DNA from: Dactylosporangium roseum
Lineage (GTDB): Bacteria > Actinomycetota > Actinomycetes > Mycobacteriales > Micromonosporaceae
Length of the DNA: 64,000 nt
Direction: 5' to 3'
Assembly: GCF_025264685.1 (NCBI RefSeq)
Contig: NZ_CP073721.1
Span: forward strand, 2,347,001-2,411,000
Shown here: positions 26,166 to 34,205 of the stretch, one piece after another
Numbering within the stretch: position 1 is the first letter of the stretch
How the letters are laid out: each line of letters begins with the position of its first letter
Translations under genes and position numbers: made by a program
Notes under the pieces: generated by a model
The model's database searches: none
Seen by the model: the letters and a program-made list of their open reading frames with translations, nothing else
Told to the model about the DNA's origin: nothing

Positions 26166-26988
26166 CTGCCTCGCCGGTTCCCGGAGGCGATCTCCTTGGC
26201 CGCCGGCCGCCCCTTCGACGAGTTCCACTCCGCCACCGACGTCGACAAGCACCTCCAGGCGTATCTCACGCACCTGCGCGAGCGCGGTCTCGGCCCGGCG
26301 CGCAGCCGCCGGTTGCTGACGCAGTACGGGCGGACCAACGGCCACATCGGTGACCTCATCGCCCGGATGCTCGACGTTGACGAGAACATCCAGGTCCCGG
26401 CCGCCGCGGTCATGGTCACCACGGGCTGCCAGGAGGCGATGGTCATCGCCCTGCGCGGCATCTGTTCGGGACCGAACGATGTGGTGCTCGCCGCCGAGCC
26501 GTGCTACGTCGGCTTCACCGGCGCGGCGCGCATCCTCGGCATCGAGGTGGTGCCGGTGCCGGAGTCCGCCGACGGTCTGCGCCCCGAGACGGTGGCCGCC
26601 GTCGCCGCCGTCGCCGCCGACGTCCGGGCGCGCGGCAAGCACCCACGCGCGCTCTATCTCGTGTCCAACTTCGCCAACCCGTCCGGCGTCTCGCTGCCGG
26701 TGGCGACCCGCCGCGCGCTGCTCACCGTCGCCGCGGACACCGACCTGCTGATCCTCGAGGACGATCCGTACGGGCTGTTCGGCCTCGACGGCGCGCCCCG
26801 CCCGACGCTCAAGTCCCTCGACGACGACCAGCGGGTCATCTACCTCGGCTCGTTCGCCAAGTCGTACTTTCCCGGTGTCCGCGTCGGCTTCCTCGTCGCC
26901 GACCAGCCCGTCGTCGACGCCGCCGGCCGGACGGCGCTCGGGCATCCGGTCGACCGGCACCGGTTCGTGGTGGCCCACGCCCACCTCC
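26166..26988 (+). pseudogene. Truncated PLP-dependent aminotransferase
   Basis: About 270 codons of a fold-type I aminotransferase start at FPEAISLAAGRPFDEF and continue through VMVTTGCQEAMVIALRGI, LVSNFANPSGVSLP, LILEDDPYGLF and YLGSFAKSYFPGVRVGFLVA, whose Lys would bind PLP. A TAG at 26163 interrupts the frame just before this. The upstream frame (STNLRIAEPHP) looks coding, so this may be a nonsense mutation. The 3' end breaks off after DQPVVDAAGR, and palindrome A1 begins at 26989. About 120 C-terminal residues are missing, so it should be inactive. Confidence 0.75.
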
Positions 26989-27063
26989 GTCGATCTTGCA
27001 GTTGTGGTGCCCAACAAACCGGGCATTCAGGGAGTGTCGCGGCACCACAACTGCAAGATCGAC
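26989..27063. repeat. Palindromic repeat family A, copy 1
   Basis: Perfect 23-bp arms start GTCGATCTTGCAGTTGTGGT (26989-27011) and end at 27041-27063, enclosing a 29-base loop. The loop is nearly the reverse complement of those in copies 2 and 3, so this copy is inverted relative to them. It lies at the broken end of the aminotransferase pseudogene. Confidence 0.95.
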
Positions 27064-27077
27064 GCGGAAGAAGTGTG

Positions 27078-28478
27078 CTAGCGGGGCAGGCGGACGGACT
27101 GGACCGTGTGGAAGACGTCGGACGGGTCGTACCGCTGCTTGACCTGCTGGAGGCGCTGGTAGTTGGCGCCGTGGTAGGCGGTTTCCCAGCCGGCCAGCTC
27201 GCGGTTCCCGTAGTTCTGGTAGACCTCGCCGGTCAGGTGCGGGCGCAGGTCCTCGGCGAAGTCGTCGACCCAGCTCACGTTGAGGTCGGTATCCTCGTCG
27301 CCCTGCCACTGCGAGATGATCGAGACGTAGTGCAGCGGGGAGCGGTGGACGAAGGCCGTAGCGTCCTGCGGGACCCGGGCGATCGCGCCGCCGGCCAGCA
27401 GGTCGAAGCGGACCATCGAGAAGCCCGACGGCATGCGGCGGAAGTGATCGGCCAGCTTGGCGAAGGCCGGCTCGTCGAAGCCGTCGGGGGCGAAGTACCC
27501 GCCGAGCCACTTCGACTGCAGGCCGTAGACGATCTCCTCGCCCATGCCCTGCATAAGGTCGAAGTACGACGTCTCACCCATCGACGAGAACAGCGGCTCG
27601 CCCAGGGCGGCCAGCGGTGCCAGGGCGGCCGCGGCCTCCGCCGGCGGGCCGACGTACATCCCGTACACGCCGATGACCTGCTCGCCCTCCGGGTACGGGT
27701 CGGTGGTGAGCAGCAGGCACAGCGCGAGCTTCTCGTCGGCCCGGTCCGCGTAGAGATCGCGGTAGGCGCGGAAGACCTCCTCGGCCTTCGCCATCGGCCA
27801 CGCGATCATGCCGCCGACGACGGTCTTCGGCACCGGGTTGAGCCGGTACGTCAACGAGGTCACCACGCCGAAACCCGCGCCGCCGGCGCCACGCAGCGCC
27901 CAGAACAGGTCCGGGTGCTCCGTCTCGGAGGCCCGCAGGACCTGCCCCTCGGCGTCCACCACGGTCGCCTCCAGGATGTGGTCGCAGCCCAGGCCGAAGG
28001 TGCGGCCGAGCGGCCCGTAACCGCCGCCCAGGCTGTAGCCGGCGTTGCTCACCGTCGGGCACTCGCCGCCGGGGCCGGCCAGCCCGTACTCCAGGCCGTC
28101 CGCGCCGGTGAAGGAGTGCTCCACGTAGGTGACCTTGTCGATGTCGCGCCAGCCGATGCCGGGGCCCACCGTGACCGTGGCCGCCGCGGGGTCGAACGCG
28201 ACGGCGCGCATGCCGCCCACGTCGACCACGACGCCGCCCTCCACGAGCGACAGCCCGCTGGCGTGGTGGCCGCCGCCGCGGACCGACAGCGGCAGACCGT
28301 TGTCGCGGGCGAACCGGATCGCCGCCGCCACGTCGGCCTCGCCGGCGCACTGGGCGATGAGCGCCGGACGGGTCCGCACGCGGGTGTTGAACAGGACCCG
28401 CGCGGCCTCGTAGCCGGGGTCGTAAGGGGTGATCAGCCTGCCGGTGAAGGACGCGAGTCCGGAGAGGTCGAGCCGCAT
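27078..28478 (-). CDS. FAD-linked oxidase, berberine-bridge-enzyme-like
   Basis: Encodes 466 residues. The FAD-binding PCMH domain contains PLSVRGGGHHASGLSLVEGG, with the His used for covalent flavin attachment in this family. GPGGECPTVSNAGYSLGGG carries the Cys expected for bicovalent attachment in BBE-type enzymes. The BBE C-terminal motif is YQNYGNRELAGWETAYHGAN followed by YQRLQQVKQRYDP. Members oxidise sugars, alcohols or secondary-metabolite precursors. There is no secretion signal. It is possibly cotranscribed with the HD gene (13 bases away). Confidence 0.93.
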   Translation of the reverse strand: MRLDLSGLASFTGRLITPYDPGYEAARVLFNTRVRTRPALIAQCAGEADVAAAIRFARDNGLPLSVRGGGHHASGLSLVEGGVVVDVGGMRAVAFDPAAATVTVGPGIGWRDIDKVTYVEHSFTGADGLEYGLAGPGGECPTVSNAGYSLGGGYGPLGRTFGLGCDHILEATVVDAEGQVLRASETEHPDLFWALRGAGGAGFGVVTSLTYRLNPVPKTVVGGMIAWPMAKAEEVFRAYRDLYADRADEKLALCLLLTTDPYPEGEQVIGVYGMYVGPPAEAAAALAPLAALGEPLFSSMGETSYFDLMQGMGEEIVYGLQSKWLGGYFAPDGFDEPAFAKLADHFRRMPSGFSMVRFDLLAGGAIARVPQDATAFVHRSPLHYVSIISQWQGDEDTDLNVSWVDDFAEDLRPHLTGEVYQNYGNRELAGWETAYHGANYQRLQQVKQRYDPSDVFHTVQSVRLPR

Positions 28479-28491
28479 CCGGCCGATCTTG

Positions 28492-29070
28492 TCACCGTCG
28501 CGGGGTCACGGCAAGGGTGGCGAACTCGGCGACGAGGCGGCGCAGCCGGCCGATCACCGGCCGCTCGCCGAGCCGCCCGGCGAGCAGGTCCGTCACCGAG
28601 CGGTAGTTCCACAGCAACTCGTCGGCGGTGCGGGTGCTGTGCTCGAACAGCGCCGGGCCGAACCGGTGCAGGTCGTCCACAAGGGACTGTAGGCCGCACA
28701 CCTTGTCGGCGGCGATGACCAGCAGCGACTCGTCGGAGGCCGCCGCCATCCGGCCGAGGTGGGCGCGCTTGCGCTCCCACCAGGTGAGGCGGGTGCGCTC
28801 GTCGGCGTCGGCGTCGGTGCAGTCGTGGACGATACGGTAGACGTCGTCGCCGAAGGCGTCGCGCAGCTCGGACCGCGACGTCGGCTGGTCCTCCAGCACG
28901 TCGTGCAGCAGCGCGCCGATCGCGACGGTTTCGTCGCCGCCCTCCTCCAGGACGATGGCGCACGTCGCCAGCAGATGGGAGACGTACGGCGTGCCGGTGT
29001 TGTGCCGGACCTGGCCGGTGTGCCGGCGCGCGGCGAACGCGAGTGCCTCCTCGAACCGCGGCGACAGCAC
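28492..29070 (-). CDS. HD-domain phosphohydrolase (RelA/SpoT hydrolase-like)
   Basis: Encodes 192 residues. The HD motif pattern is HTGQVRHNTGTPYVSHLLAT, then GALLHDVLEDQPTSRSEL and an Asp-containing IAADKVCGL. It resembles the hydrolase half of RelA/SpoT and the Mesh1 type that degrades (p)ppGpp or NADPH, but lacks any synthetase domain. Substrate is uncertain. It sits between the cupin-like gene and the oxidase gene, 10 and 13 bases from them, so an operon is likely. Confidence 0.85.
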   Translation of the reverse strand: MLSPRFEEALAFAARRHTGQVRHNTGTPYVSHLLATCAIVLEEGGDETVAIGALLHDVLEDQPTSRSELRDAFGDDVYRIVHDCTDADADERTRLTWWERKRAHLGRMAAASDESLLVIAADKVCGLQSLVDDLHRFGPALFEHSTRTADELLWNYRSVTDLLAGRLGERPVIGRLRRLVAEFATLAVTPRR

Positions 29071-29080
29071 CGGCGACCAC

Positions 29081-29743
29081 CTATCCCAGCATCGCCGCCA
29101 CGTCGGACAACTGGCGGACGACCTCGGCGCGATCCAGCCGGCGACCCAGTTGCAGGCCGCCCCGGGGCGGCGGCTCGCCGGGCCGGTAGTACACCCGCGA
29201 CCGGCGGCGCTCCCGGGGACCGCGCAACACCAGTGTCGCGCACGCGGCGGCCCGGTCGGTGACCGCCTGGTGGACGACCGCGGACGTGACGGCGTAGTGG
29301 CCTTCGAGCGGTCGGCGGTCCACGGTGCGCACCGGCGCCAGCCGAGCCTCGCCGTCGTGGGTCACGTGGGCCAGCCGGCCGCCGAGATACGGCCGGTAGG
29401 TGAACCGGCGCCAGGCGTCCCCGCCCGGCGCCTCCTCGAGTTCGACGAAGTGCTGCCGCCCGCCCAGCAGGACCGAGATGAACGGGAACCGGTGGTCGTG
29501 CGGGCGGGAGACGTCGGGTGCGGCGCCCGGCGACGCCGGCCAGTAGTGCAGGGTGAGCCGGGAGCGGTCCGCGTGTTCGGCGGCGACGATCTTCGTGAAA
29601 CCGTTGACGTGCCGGTACGGCGCACCGGCCGGCCACTGCCCGCCGCGCGCGGACGCGAGGAGCCGGTCGAGCACCTCCACGACGCCGGCACGGTCGAGCA
29701 GGAGGTCCTGCGGAAGGACGTCACCCACAGCGGATCTCCGCAT
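29081..29743 (-). CDS. Cupin-like hypothetical protein
   Basis: Encodes 220 residues. The segment SRPHDHRFPFISVLLGG is a cupin-type metal-binding HxH motif, and a later H occurs in VHQAVTDRA, as in cysteine-dioxygenase-like folds. No closer family was recognised. ATG 29743 was preferred over 29770 because the sequence between them looks non-coding. It starts the downstream part of the leftward gene run, 91 bases after the antitoxin-like gene. Confidence 0.55.
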   Translation of the reverse strand: MRRSAVGDVLPQDLLLDRAGVVEVLDRLLASARGGQWPAGAPYRHVNGFTKIVAAEHADRSRLTLHYWPASPGAAPDVSRPHDHRFPFISVLLGGRQHFVELEEAPGGDAWRRFTYRPYLGGRLAHVTHDGEARLAPVRTVDRRPLEGHYAVTSAVVHQAVTDRAAACATLVLRGPRERRRSRVYYRPGEPPPRGGLQLGRRLDRAEVVRQLSDVAAMLG

Positions 29744-29834
29744 AGCTGCAGCGTGGCACGGATCGGGCACAGCGGGCGGCGGATCGCGCCACGGTCATGC
29801 CTGTATAGATATCAGCTTGCGCGCGCCGGGGGTG

Positions 29835-30200
29835 TCATCGGCGGGTGAATCGTTCGGCCGCGTCGAGGACCCGCTTCACGGCCTCGCCGGTCGCTTCGCG
29901 CAGCAGCCGGGCGGGCGAGCGACCGGCCACCCCGGCGGCGCCGACCTCGCGCAGCCACCCGGCGGCGGCTCCCAGCCGGTTGGCCCGGGCGAACGTGTCG
30001 GCGACCTCGACGGCACCCTGGAGGCGCTCCTCGATCTCACGCCGGCGGCGCCGGTCGGCCCGCCAGCGGTGGAACTCGCCCACGGTGACGGCGCCCGCGA
30101 TGTACGCGGTCAGCTCCTCACCCAGCAGCGCAAGGCAGCGGTCGACGCCACTGCGCGCCGTCGCCGGGCGGGTCGTGCCCCGCAGCACCTGCGCCGTCAT
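29835..30200 (-). CDS. MbcA/ParS/Xre antitoxin-like protein
   Basis: Encodes 121 residues. The N-terminal part contains LGEELTAYIAGAVTVGEFHRW (about 26-46), matching the degenerate helix-turn-helix of actinobacterial Xre/MbcA proteins (AYIAG then W). The C-terminal part GWLREVGAAGVAGRSPARLL (about 81-100) matches the MbcA/ParS/Xre toxin-binding domain, where GxSPxxLL is conserved. These antitoxins normally sit beside a RES-domain toxin that degrades NAD+. No RES gene is present. The upstream neighbour, 60 bases away, is the SIR2-domain protein, so a regulatory link to NAD+ consumption is tempting but unproven. Confidence 0.6.
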   Translation of the reverse strand: MTAQVLRGTTRPATARSGVDRCLALLGEELTAYIAGAVTVGEFHRWRADRRRRREIEERLQGAVEVADTFARANRLGAAAGWLREVGAAGVAGRSPARLLREATGEAVKRVLDAAERFTRR

Positions 30201-30260
30201 ACTGCCGACGCTACCGCCCGGCGGCCGTCCCGGCGACCGCCGAACGGGCGGTTGGCACGT

Positions 30261-32303
30261 TCACCCGGTCACCACGGCGGGCGGCAGGTAGAAGTCCGAC
30301 ACGTCCTGGGCGAGCAGGTCGAGCACCGGCGCGCCGTTGTCCAGCGCCGCCGCGAACGCCGCCCAGGAGTCGAGCCGGTGGCCGCCGGCCTCGGGGAACT
30401 CGCCGCGGGTGAGGTACCGTGGGAGGAGGAACGCGTTCTGGACCAGCCAGTGGACGTACCCTCCCTCCTCACCCCAGCCGGGCAGCTCCTTCGTCGACGT
30501 CAGGTAGGCCCGCAGCTCCGCGGCGCTGGACCAGCGCACCATCCGCGACTCGTTCGTCAGGTGCCGGATATAGGGGTTGTACAGGAGGGTGCCGCCGAGC
30601 CCGAAGTGCTCGCGGAACTGCTCCCACAGCAGCCGCTCGTCGCTGCCGGCGTAGGCCATGACCTGCGCCGCCGGCTCGGTGTCCAGCAGGTGGTGCAGGT
30701 ACGCCCACGTGGTCAGCGGGGTGAGCAGCCGGTTGGCGTCCTTGCTCAGCAGCGTCTGCACGATCGCGGCGGCGTTCTGCTCCAGGTCGTGCAGCGCCAG
30801 GTGGGGCACCACCTTGATCGCGGCCAGCACGCTGTAGAGCGACGGGTTGCGCTCACCGTAGAAGATCCGCGCCACCGACCACGGGTCCGTGGGGCGCAGC
30901 AGGCTCGGCTCCCGGTGCGATTCCTCGATGTAGTCGTGCAGCGAGACGACCGACGGGTCGGCGGCCGGGTCGATCCGGCGCATCCAGCGCCGCAGGTCGG
31001 CGGCGAACGCCACGCCGAGCTCCGCACGCTCCGCCACGCCCAAGTCGTCGAGGCAGACCACCACCCGCACGCCGCGCTGGCTCAGCGCCGCCGCGGTGAG
31101 CGCCTGGACCGCGTTGATCAGCGACGCCTGGCCCCGCAGGCGCACCGGCCAGAACAGCAGCCGCGGCGGCTGCGGCTCACCGGCCCAGTCGACGCCCCAG
31201 CCGTACCGCCGCTCAAGCTGGCGCAGCAGCGGCAGGACGGCGGCGGGCGCGACGTTGCCCGGCTGCGAGAAGAGCTCACGCTCCCAGTCGAGGTGCCGCA
31301 CCCGGCGGCGCGGGTCGGCCCGCGGCGCGGTCGCCGGCACCTGGAGGCGGTCGGCGAGCCGGGTGAACAGCTCGTCGCCGTCGACGCCCGGGTAGTAGGC
31401 CGCCAGGTCGCCGAGCCGCTCGGAGAGCGCGGCCGACGGGCCGCCGTCCTCTTGCAGCGCCCACAGCACCCGCACCGGCCGGACCTCGCGGACCGCGCGC
31501 AGCGCGCCGGTCACCACGTCGTCCCATCCGCTGTAGCCGACGACGACCACCCGGTCGCCGGTGATCAGATCGGCGATCGCCCGGCACGCCGCCGCCGACG
31601 CCTGCGCGTCGGGCGCCGGGTCGTGCAGCAGCGGCGAGCGGGCGGCCTCGCCGACCGGGCGCCAGAACCCGTGCAGGTGGAACACCTGGACGGCGCCCTC
31701 GCTCTCCGGCCGCCGGTCCGGGCGGCCGGCGGCGTCGACCGGGACGCTCAGCGCCTGCCGGCCGGTCAGCCGCACCGCCACCTCGAGCATCGGGTCGAAG
31801 TTCGTGGTCAGCACGCTGTTGCCGAACTCGTCGGGACGCCACGCCAGCAGGCGGCCCACGGCCCGTACGCCCGCCGGGAGCTCCCACCAGTCCAGACTGT
31901 TCTCCACCCGCTCGCCCAGCCGCAGGTCGACCCGCTGCCAGATGCCGTGCGTCGCCAGGGGCGAGCTGGCCAGGTCGGGTGCCCGGTAACCGGCGAGCAC
32001 CGCCTGCTGGGCGATCACGTCGAACTCGCCGGGGGAGCGCCGGGCGGTGAAGACCCGCCGGTACGCGAGGTACACCTCGATCGGCGCGGCCCGCGCGTCC
32101 AGCTCCTCGCGGGCCTGCCGCAGCGCCTGGGTGAGCTCGCCGTCGTCGCCGAGCCCCGCCGCGTACCGCTCGGCGAGCGCCACGATCCCGGCGAGCCCCG
32201 GCACCGCGGGCATGGTCATCCCCGCGCCGAGAATGAGCGTGATCTGCTCACCGCGGCCGATGGCCTCGGCGATCTCGTCGAGCAGCGTCATCCGGGGCGT
32301 CAT
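30261..32303 (-). CDS. SIR2-domain protein with novel C-terminal region
   Basis: Encodes 680 residues. The SIR2 domain (about 1-325) shows ITLILGAGMTMPAV (GAG at 26-28), SVLTTNFDPML (TTNFD 166-170), VFHLHGFW (H211 as likely catalytic His) and VVVVGYSGWDDVV (256-259). This pattern fits SIR2 effectors of bacterial immunity, many of which are NADases. The C-terminal 350 residues have no family I can name. RLLFWPVRLRGQASLINAVQ and GVRVVVCLDDLGVAER recall a class I tRNA-synthetase-like Rossmann (HUP) fold. ATG 32303 overlaps the caspase stop (ATGA), so translation is coupled. It has no membrane segment. Confidence 0.82.
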   Translation of the reverse strand: MTPRMTLLDEIAEAIGRGEQITLILGAGMTMPAVPGLAGIVALAERYAAGLGDDGELTQALRQAREELDARAAPIEVYLAYRRVFTARRSPGEFDVIAQQAVLAGYRAPDLASSPLATHGIWQRVDLRLGERVENSLDWWELPAGVRAVGRLLAWRPDEFGNSVLTTNFDPMLEVAVRLTGRQALSVPVDAAGRPDRRPESEGAVQVFHLHGFWRPVGEAARSPLLHDPAPDAQASAAACRAIADLITGDRVVVVGYSGWDDVVTGALRAVREVRPVRVLWALQEDGGPSAALSERLGDLAAYYPGVDGDELFTRLADRLQVPATAPRADPRRRVRHLDWERELFSQPGNVAPAAVLPLLRQLERRYGWGVDWAGEPQPPRLLFWPVRLRGQASLINAVQALTAAALSQRGVRVVVCLDDLGVAERAELGVAFAADLRRWMRRIDPAADPSVVSLHDYIEESHREPSLLRPTDPWSVARIFYGERNPSLYSVLAAIKVVPHLALHDLEQNAAAIVQTLLSKDANRLLTPLTTWAYLHHLLDTEPAAQVMAYAGSDERLLWEQFREHFGLGGTLLYNPYIRHLTNESRMVRWSSAAELRAYLTSTKELPGWGEEGGYVHWLVQNAFLLPRYLTRGEFPEAGGHRLDSWAAFAAALDNGAPVLDLLAQDVSDFYLPPAVVTG

Positions 32304-33580
32304 CCGGAGTCCCCCCGAGCGCGTGCGTGCAGCGTCGTCCACAGCTCCCGCGGCCGGCTGGAATGCACCTCCCGCACGTCGGAGTCGCTGAGCAGCAGCA
32401 GACCGCCGTCGATGTCGGACTCTAGCTGCTCCGGCCCCCAGCCGAGATAGCCGGAGAACAGCCGCAGCCCGGCGATCACCGGCGCGAGCGGCGCCGGGTC
32501 GGCCGACAGCGCGATCACCCCGAGCCGCTCCCGCACCGGCCGGAACCGCAGCGGCGGCTCGACGTCGGGGCGCAGCCGGGCGACCGCGACGAACCCCTCG
32601 GCGCGGCTCAGCGGCCCGGCGTCGAACACGACCGCCGGCGGGGTGAGCAGCCGCCGCCAGCCCGCCGTGATCTCGGCCGGCAGCGGATGCCCGGTCGGGG
32701 TGTTGATCCGCACGCCGACCGCGCCGCGGCCCCGCTCGTGCCGCAGGATCAGCACCGCGGCCTGGCGCAGGTCGCGGTCGTCGACGGCGGCCGTCGCCAC
32801 CACGACCCGCCCGACCAGGTCACGGTGGTGCCGGGCGGCGTTGCGCACCAGCGCGAGCTCGTCGCCGGCGTTACCCGTGCGCAGCTCCGGCAGCTCGAAG
32901 CCGCGCTCCCGCAGCCGCAGCGTGACCTCCCGCCAGACGGTGCGCACGTCGAGGACGGCCGGCCGGTCCGGCAGCCCGCCGCGCAGCACCCGCAGCAGCT
33001 CGCCGGTGAACGCGGTGTACGGCTCGCCGGGCGGCGCCTGCGCGGTCCGGTTGCGCGGCGCCGACACCAGCAGGCAGGTTTCGTCGGTGCCGGCCTGGTC
33101 GGCGACGACCTGGGTGCCGGACTCGCCGGCCGCCATGTGCCCGGCCGCCCGGCCGGCATAGCAGCAGTCGAGGATCACCAGGCGGCGCCGGGCCCGGCTC
33201 GCCGCCACCGCCCGCCGGAGGTGCTCGAAGGGCAGGCCGGCCTCGTGCGGCACCGCCGGATCCGTGTCCCGCAGGGCCAGCGCCAGGCTGCCGTCGACCG
33301 GGTCGACGAGCCCGTGCCCCGCGTAGTAGACGACGAGCATCCCCTCCGGCTGCACCTCGTCGGCGGCCCGGCGCAGCTCCCGGCTCACCAGCCGCGGGTC
33401 GTCGTGGTCGGCGAGCACCGTGCAGTGCTCCGGGGCGAGGCCCCACAGATCGGGGTCGGCGAACACGCCGCTGAGCGCGATGAGGTTGCGCGCCACCGCC
33501 GGCACCTCGGGCAGCGCACCGTATCGTGCGCTTCCGACGAGCACGGCCCGCGACGCCCGCGGGTCGGCCAGCTCCGCCAT
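32300..33580 (-). CDS. Caspase-like (C14) protease fused to a YqgE/AlgH-like domain
   Basis: Encodes 426 residues. The caspase domain (1 to about 245) has the catalytic dyad H89 in VVYYAGHGLVD and C140 in LVILDCCYAG. Acidic specificity-pocket residues are possible at D138. Residues about 254-405 resemble YqgE/AlgH (DUF179): LVGRVVVATAAVDDRDL, AVGVRINTPTGHPL, VVFDAGPLS and LFSGYLGWGPEQLESDIDGG. This fusion is unusual. Bacterial caspases act as proteolytic effectors in immunity or cell death. It begins 4 bases after the EACC1-like gene and overlaps the SIR2 gene. Confidence 0.88.
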   Translation of the reverse strand: MAELADPRASRAVLVGSARYGALPEVPAVARNLIALSGVFADPDLWGLAPEHCTVLADHDDPRLVSRELRRAADEVQPEGMLVVYYAGHGLVDPVDGSLALALRDTDPAVPHEAGLPFEHLRRAVAASRARRRLVILDCCYAGRAAGHMAAGESGTQVVADQAGTDETCLLVSAPRNRTAQAPPGEPYTAFTGELLRVLRGGLPDRPAVLDVRTVWREVTLRLRERGFELPELRTGNAGDELALVRNAARHHRDLVGRVVVATAAVDDRDLRQAAVLILRHERGRGAVGVRINTPTGHPLPAEITAGWRRLLTPPAVVFDAGPLSRAEGFVAVARLRPDVEPPLRFRPVRERLGVIALSADPAPLAPVIAGLRLFSGYLGWGPEQLESDIDGGLLLLSDSDVREVHSSRPRELWTTLHARARGDSG

Positions 33581-33584
33581 GGGC

Positions 33585-33941
33585 CTACCCGTCGAGGGCC
33601 CGCGCCGCCGCGGCGACCGCCTCAGGATCGGACGACTCGATGCGCACCGTCGCGCCGTCGGGGTCGGTGCGGGTCAGCACCACGGCCGGTGCCTGAGGCC
33701 GGGCCCGCCGCCAGTTGGAGATGGCCAGCAGCAACTGCCCGACGGACAGCCCGGTGCCGAGCACCAGGCTGATGATCTCCACCGCGCCGCTGAGCTCGCC
33801 CGGACGGGCCGCGGTGGACAGGCCGATCTCCTGCCGCGCGATGCCCGGCTCGCCGATCAGCCAGCGTTGCAGCGACAGCAGGACGTCGATGTCGGGGGCC
33901 GGGCCGTTGTCGAGGGCCTCGAGGTGGAGCTGCAAGCGCAC
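33585..33941 (-). CDS. EACC1-like effector-associated small protein
   Basis: Encodes 118 residues. The layout matches effector-associated constant component EACC1: N-terminal beta-strand with an acidic loop, LLSLQRWLIGEPGIARQEIG, a hydrophobic glycine-rich segment (about 52-74, GAVEIISLVLGTGLSVGQLL), WRRARP, and a C-terminal strand VVLTRTDPDGATVRIES. In conflict systems described by comparative genomics, EACC1 proteins sit beside caspases, STAND NTPases and other effectors. Their mechanism is unknown. The start GTG 33941 is about 30 bases after a probable transcription start. It leads the operon. Confidence 0.82.
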   Translation of the reverse strand: MRLQLHLEALDNGPAPDIDVLLSLQRWLIGEPGIARQEIGLSTAARPGELSGAVEIISLVLGTGLSVGQLLLAISNWRRARPQAPAVVLTRTDPDGATVRIESSDPEAVAAAARALDG

Positions 33942-33977
33942 TGGTCAACCCGGGGTGTGAGAGGTCGGATACTTCGA

Positions 33978-34007
33978 ACCCTATCGAACCCGTGCAACGG
34001 TTGTCAT
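33978..34007 (-). promoter_or_regulatory. Probable promoter of the EACC1-caspase-SIR2 operon
   Basis: On the minus strand, ATGACA (34007-34002) and TAGGGT (33983-33978) are separated by 18 bases, a fair match to the housekeeping actinobacterial consensus. A direct repeat GGTTCGA-TAG-GGTTCGA overlaps the -10 region and could bind a regulator. Not verified experimentally. Confidence 0.5.
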
Positions 34008-34205
34008 GCCCCCCGTTCCCGCCGCGCGTCAGGTCGGGACCGCCGCCTCATCCGTGCGTCCACATAGGATGATCCGGCGACGCCTCCGTCGGCGGGACGG
34101 TTGGGGCCACCGCGCCGTGGCCGCACGCGGATCCGGTGCCCCGTTCACGTGGAATCTCACCACGAGACCGTTACACCTGGGTCAGTCCGGGGAACCGGAC
34201 AACGC

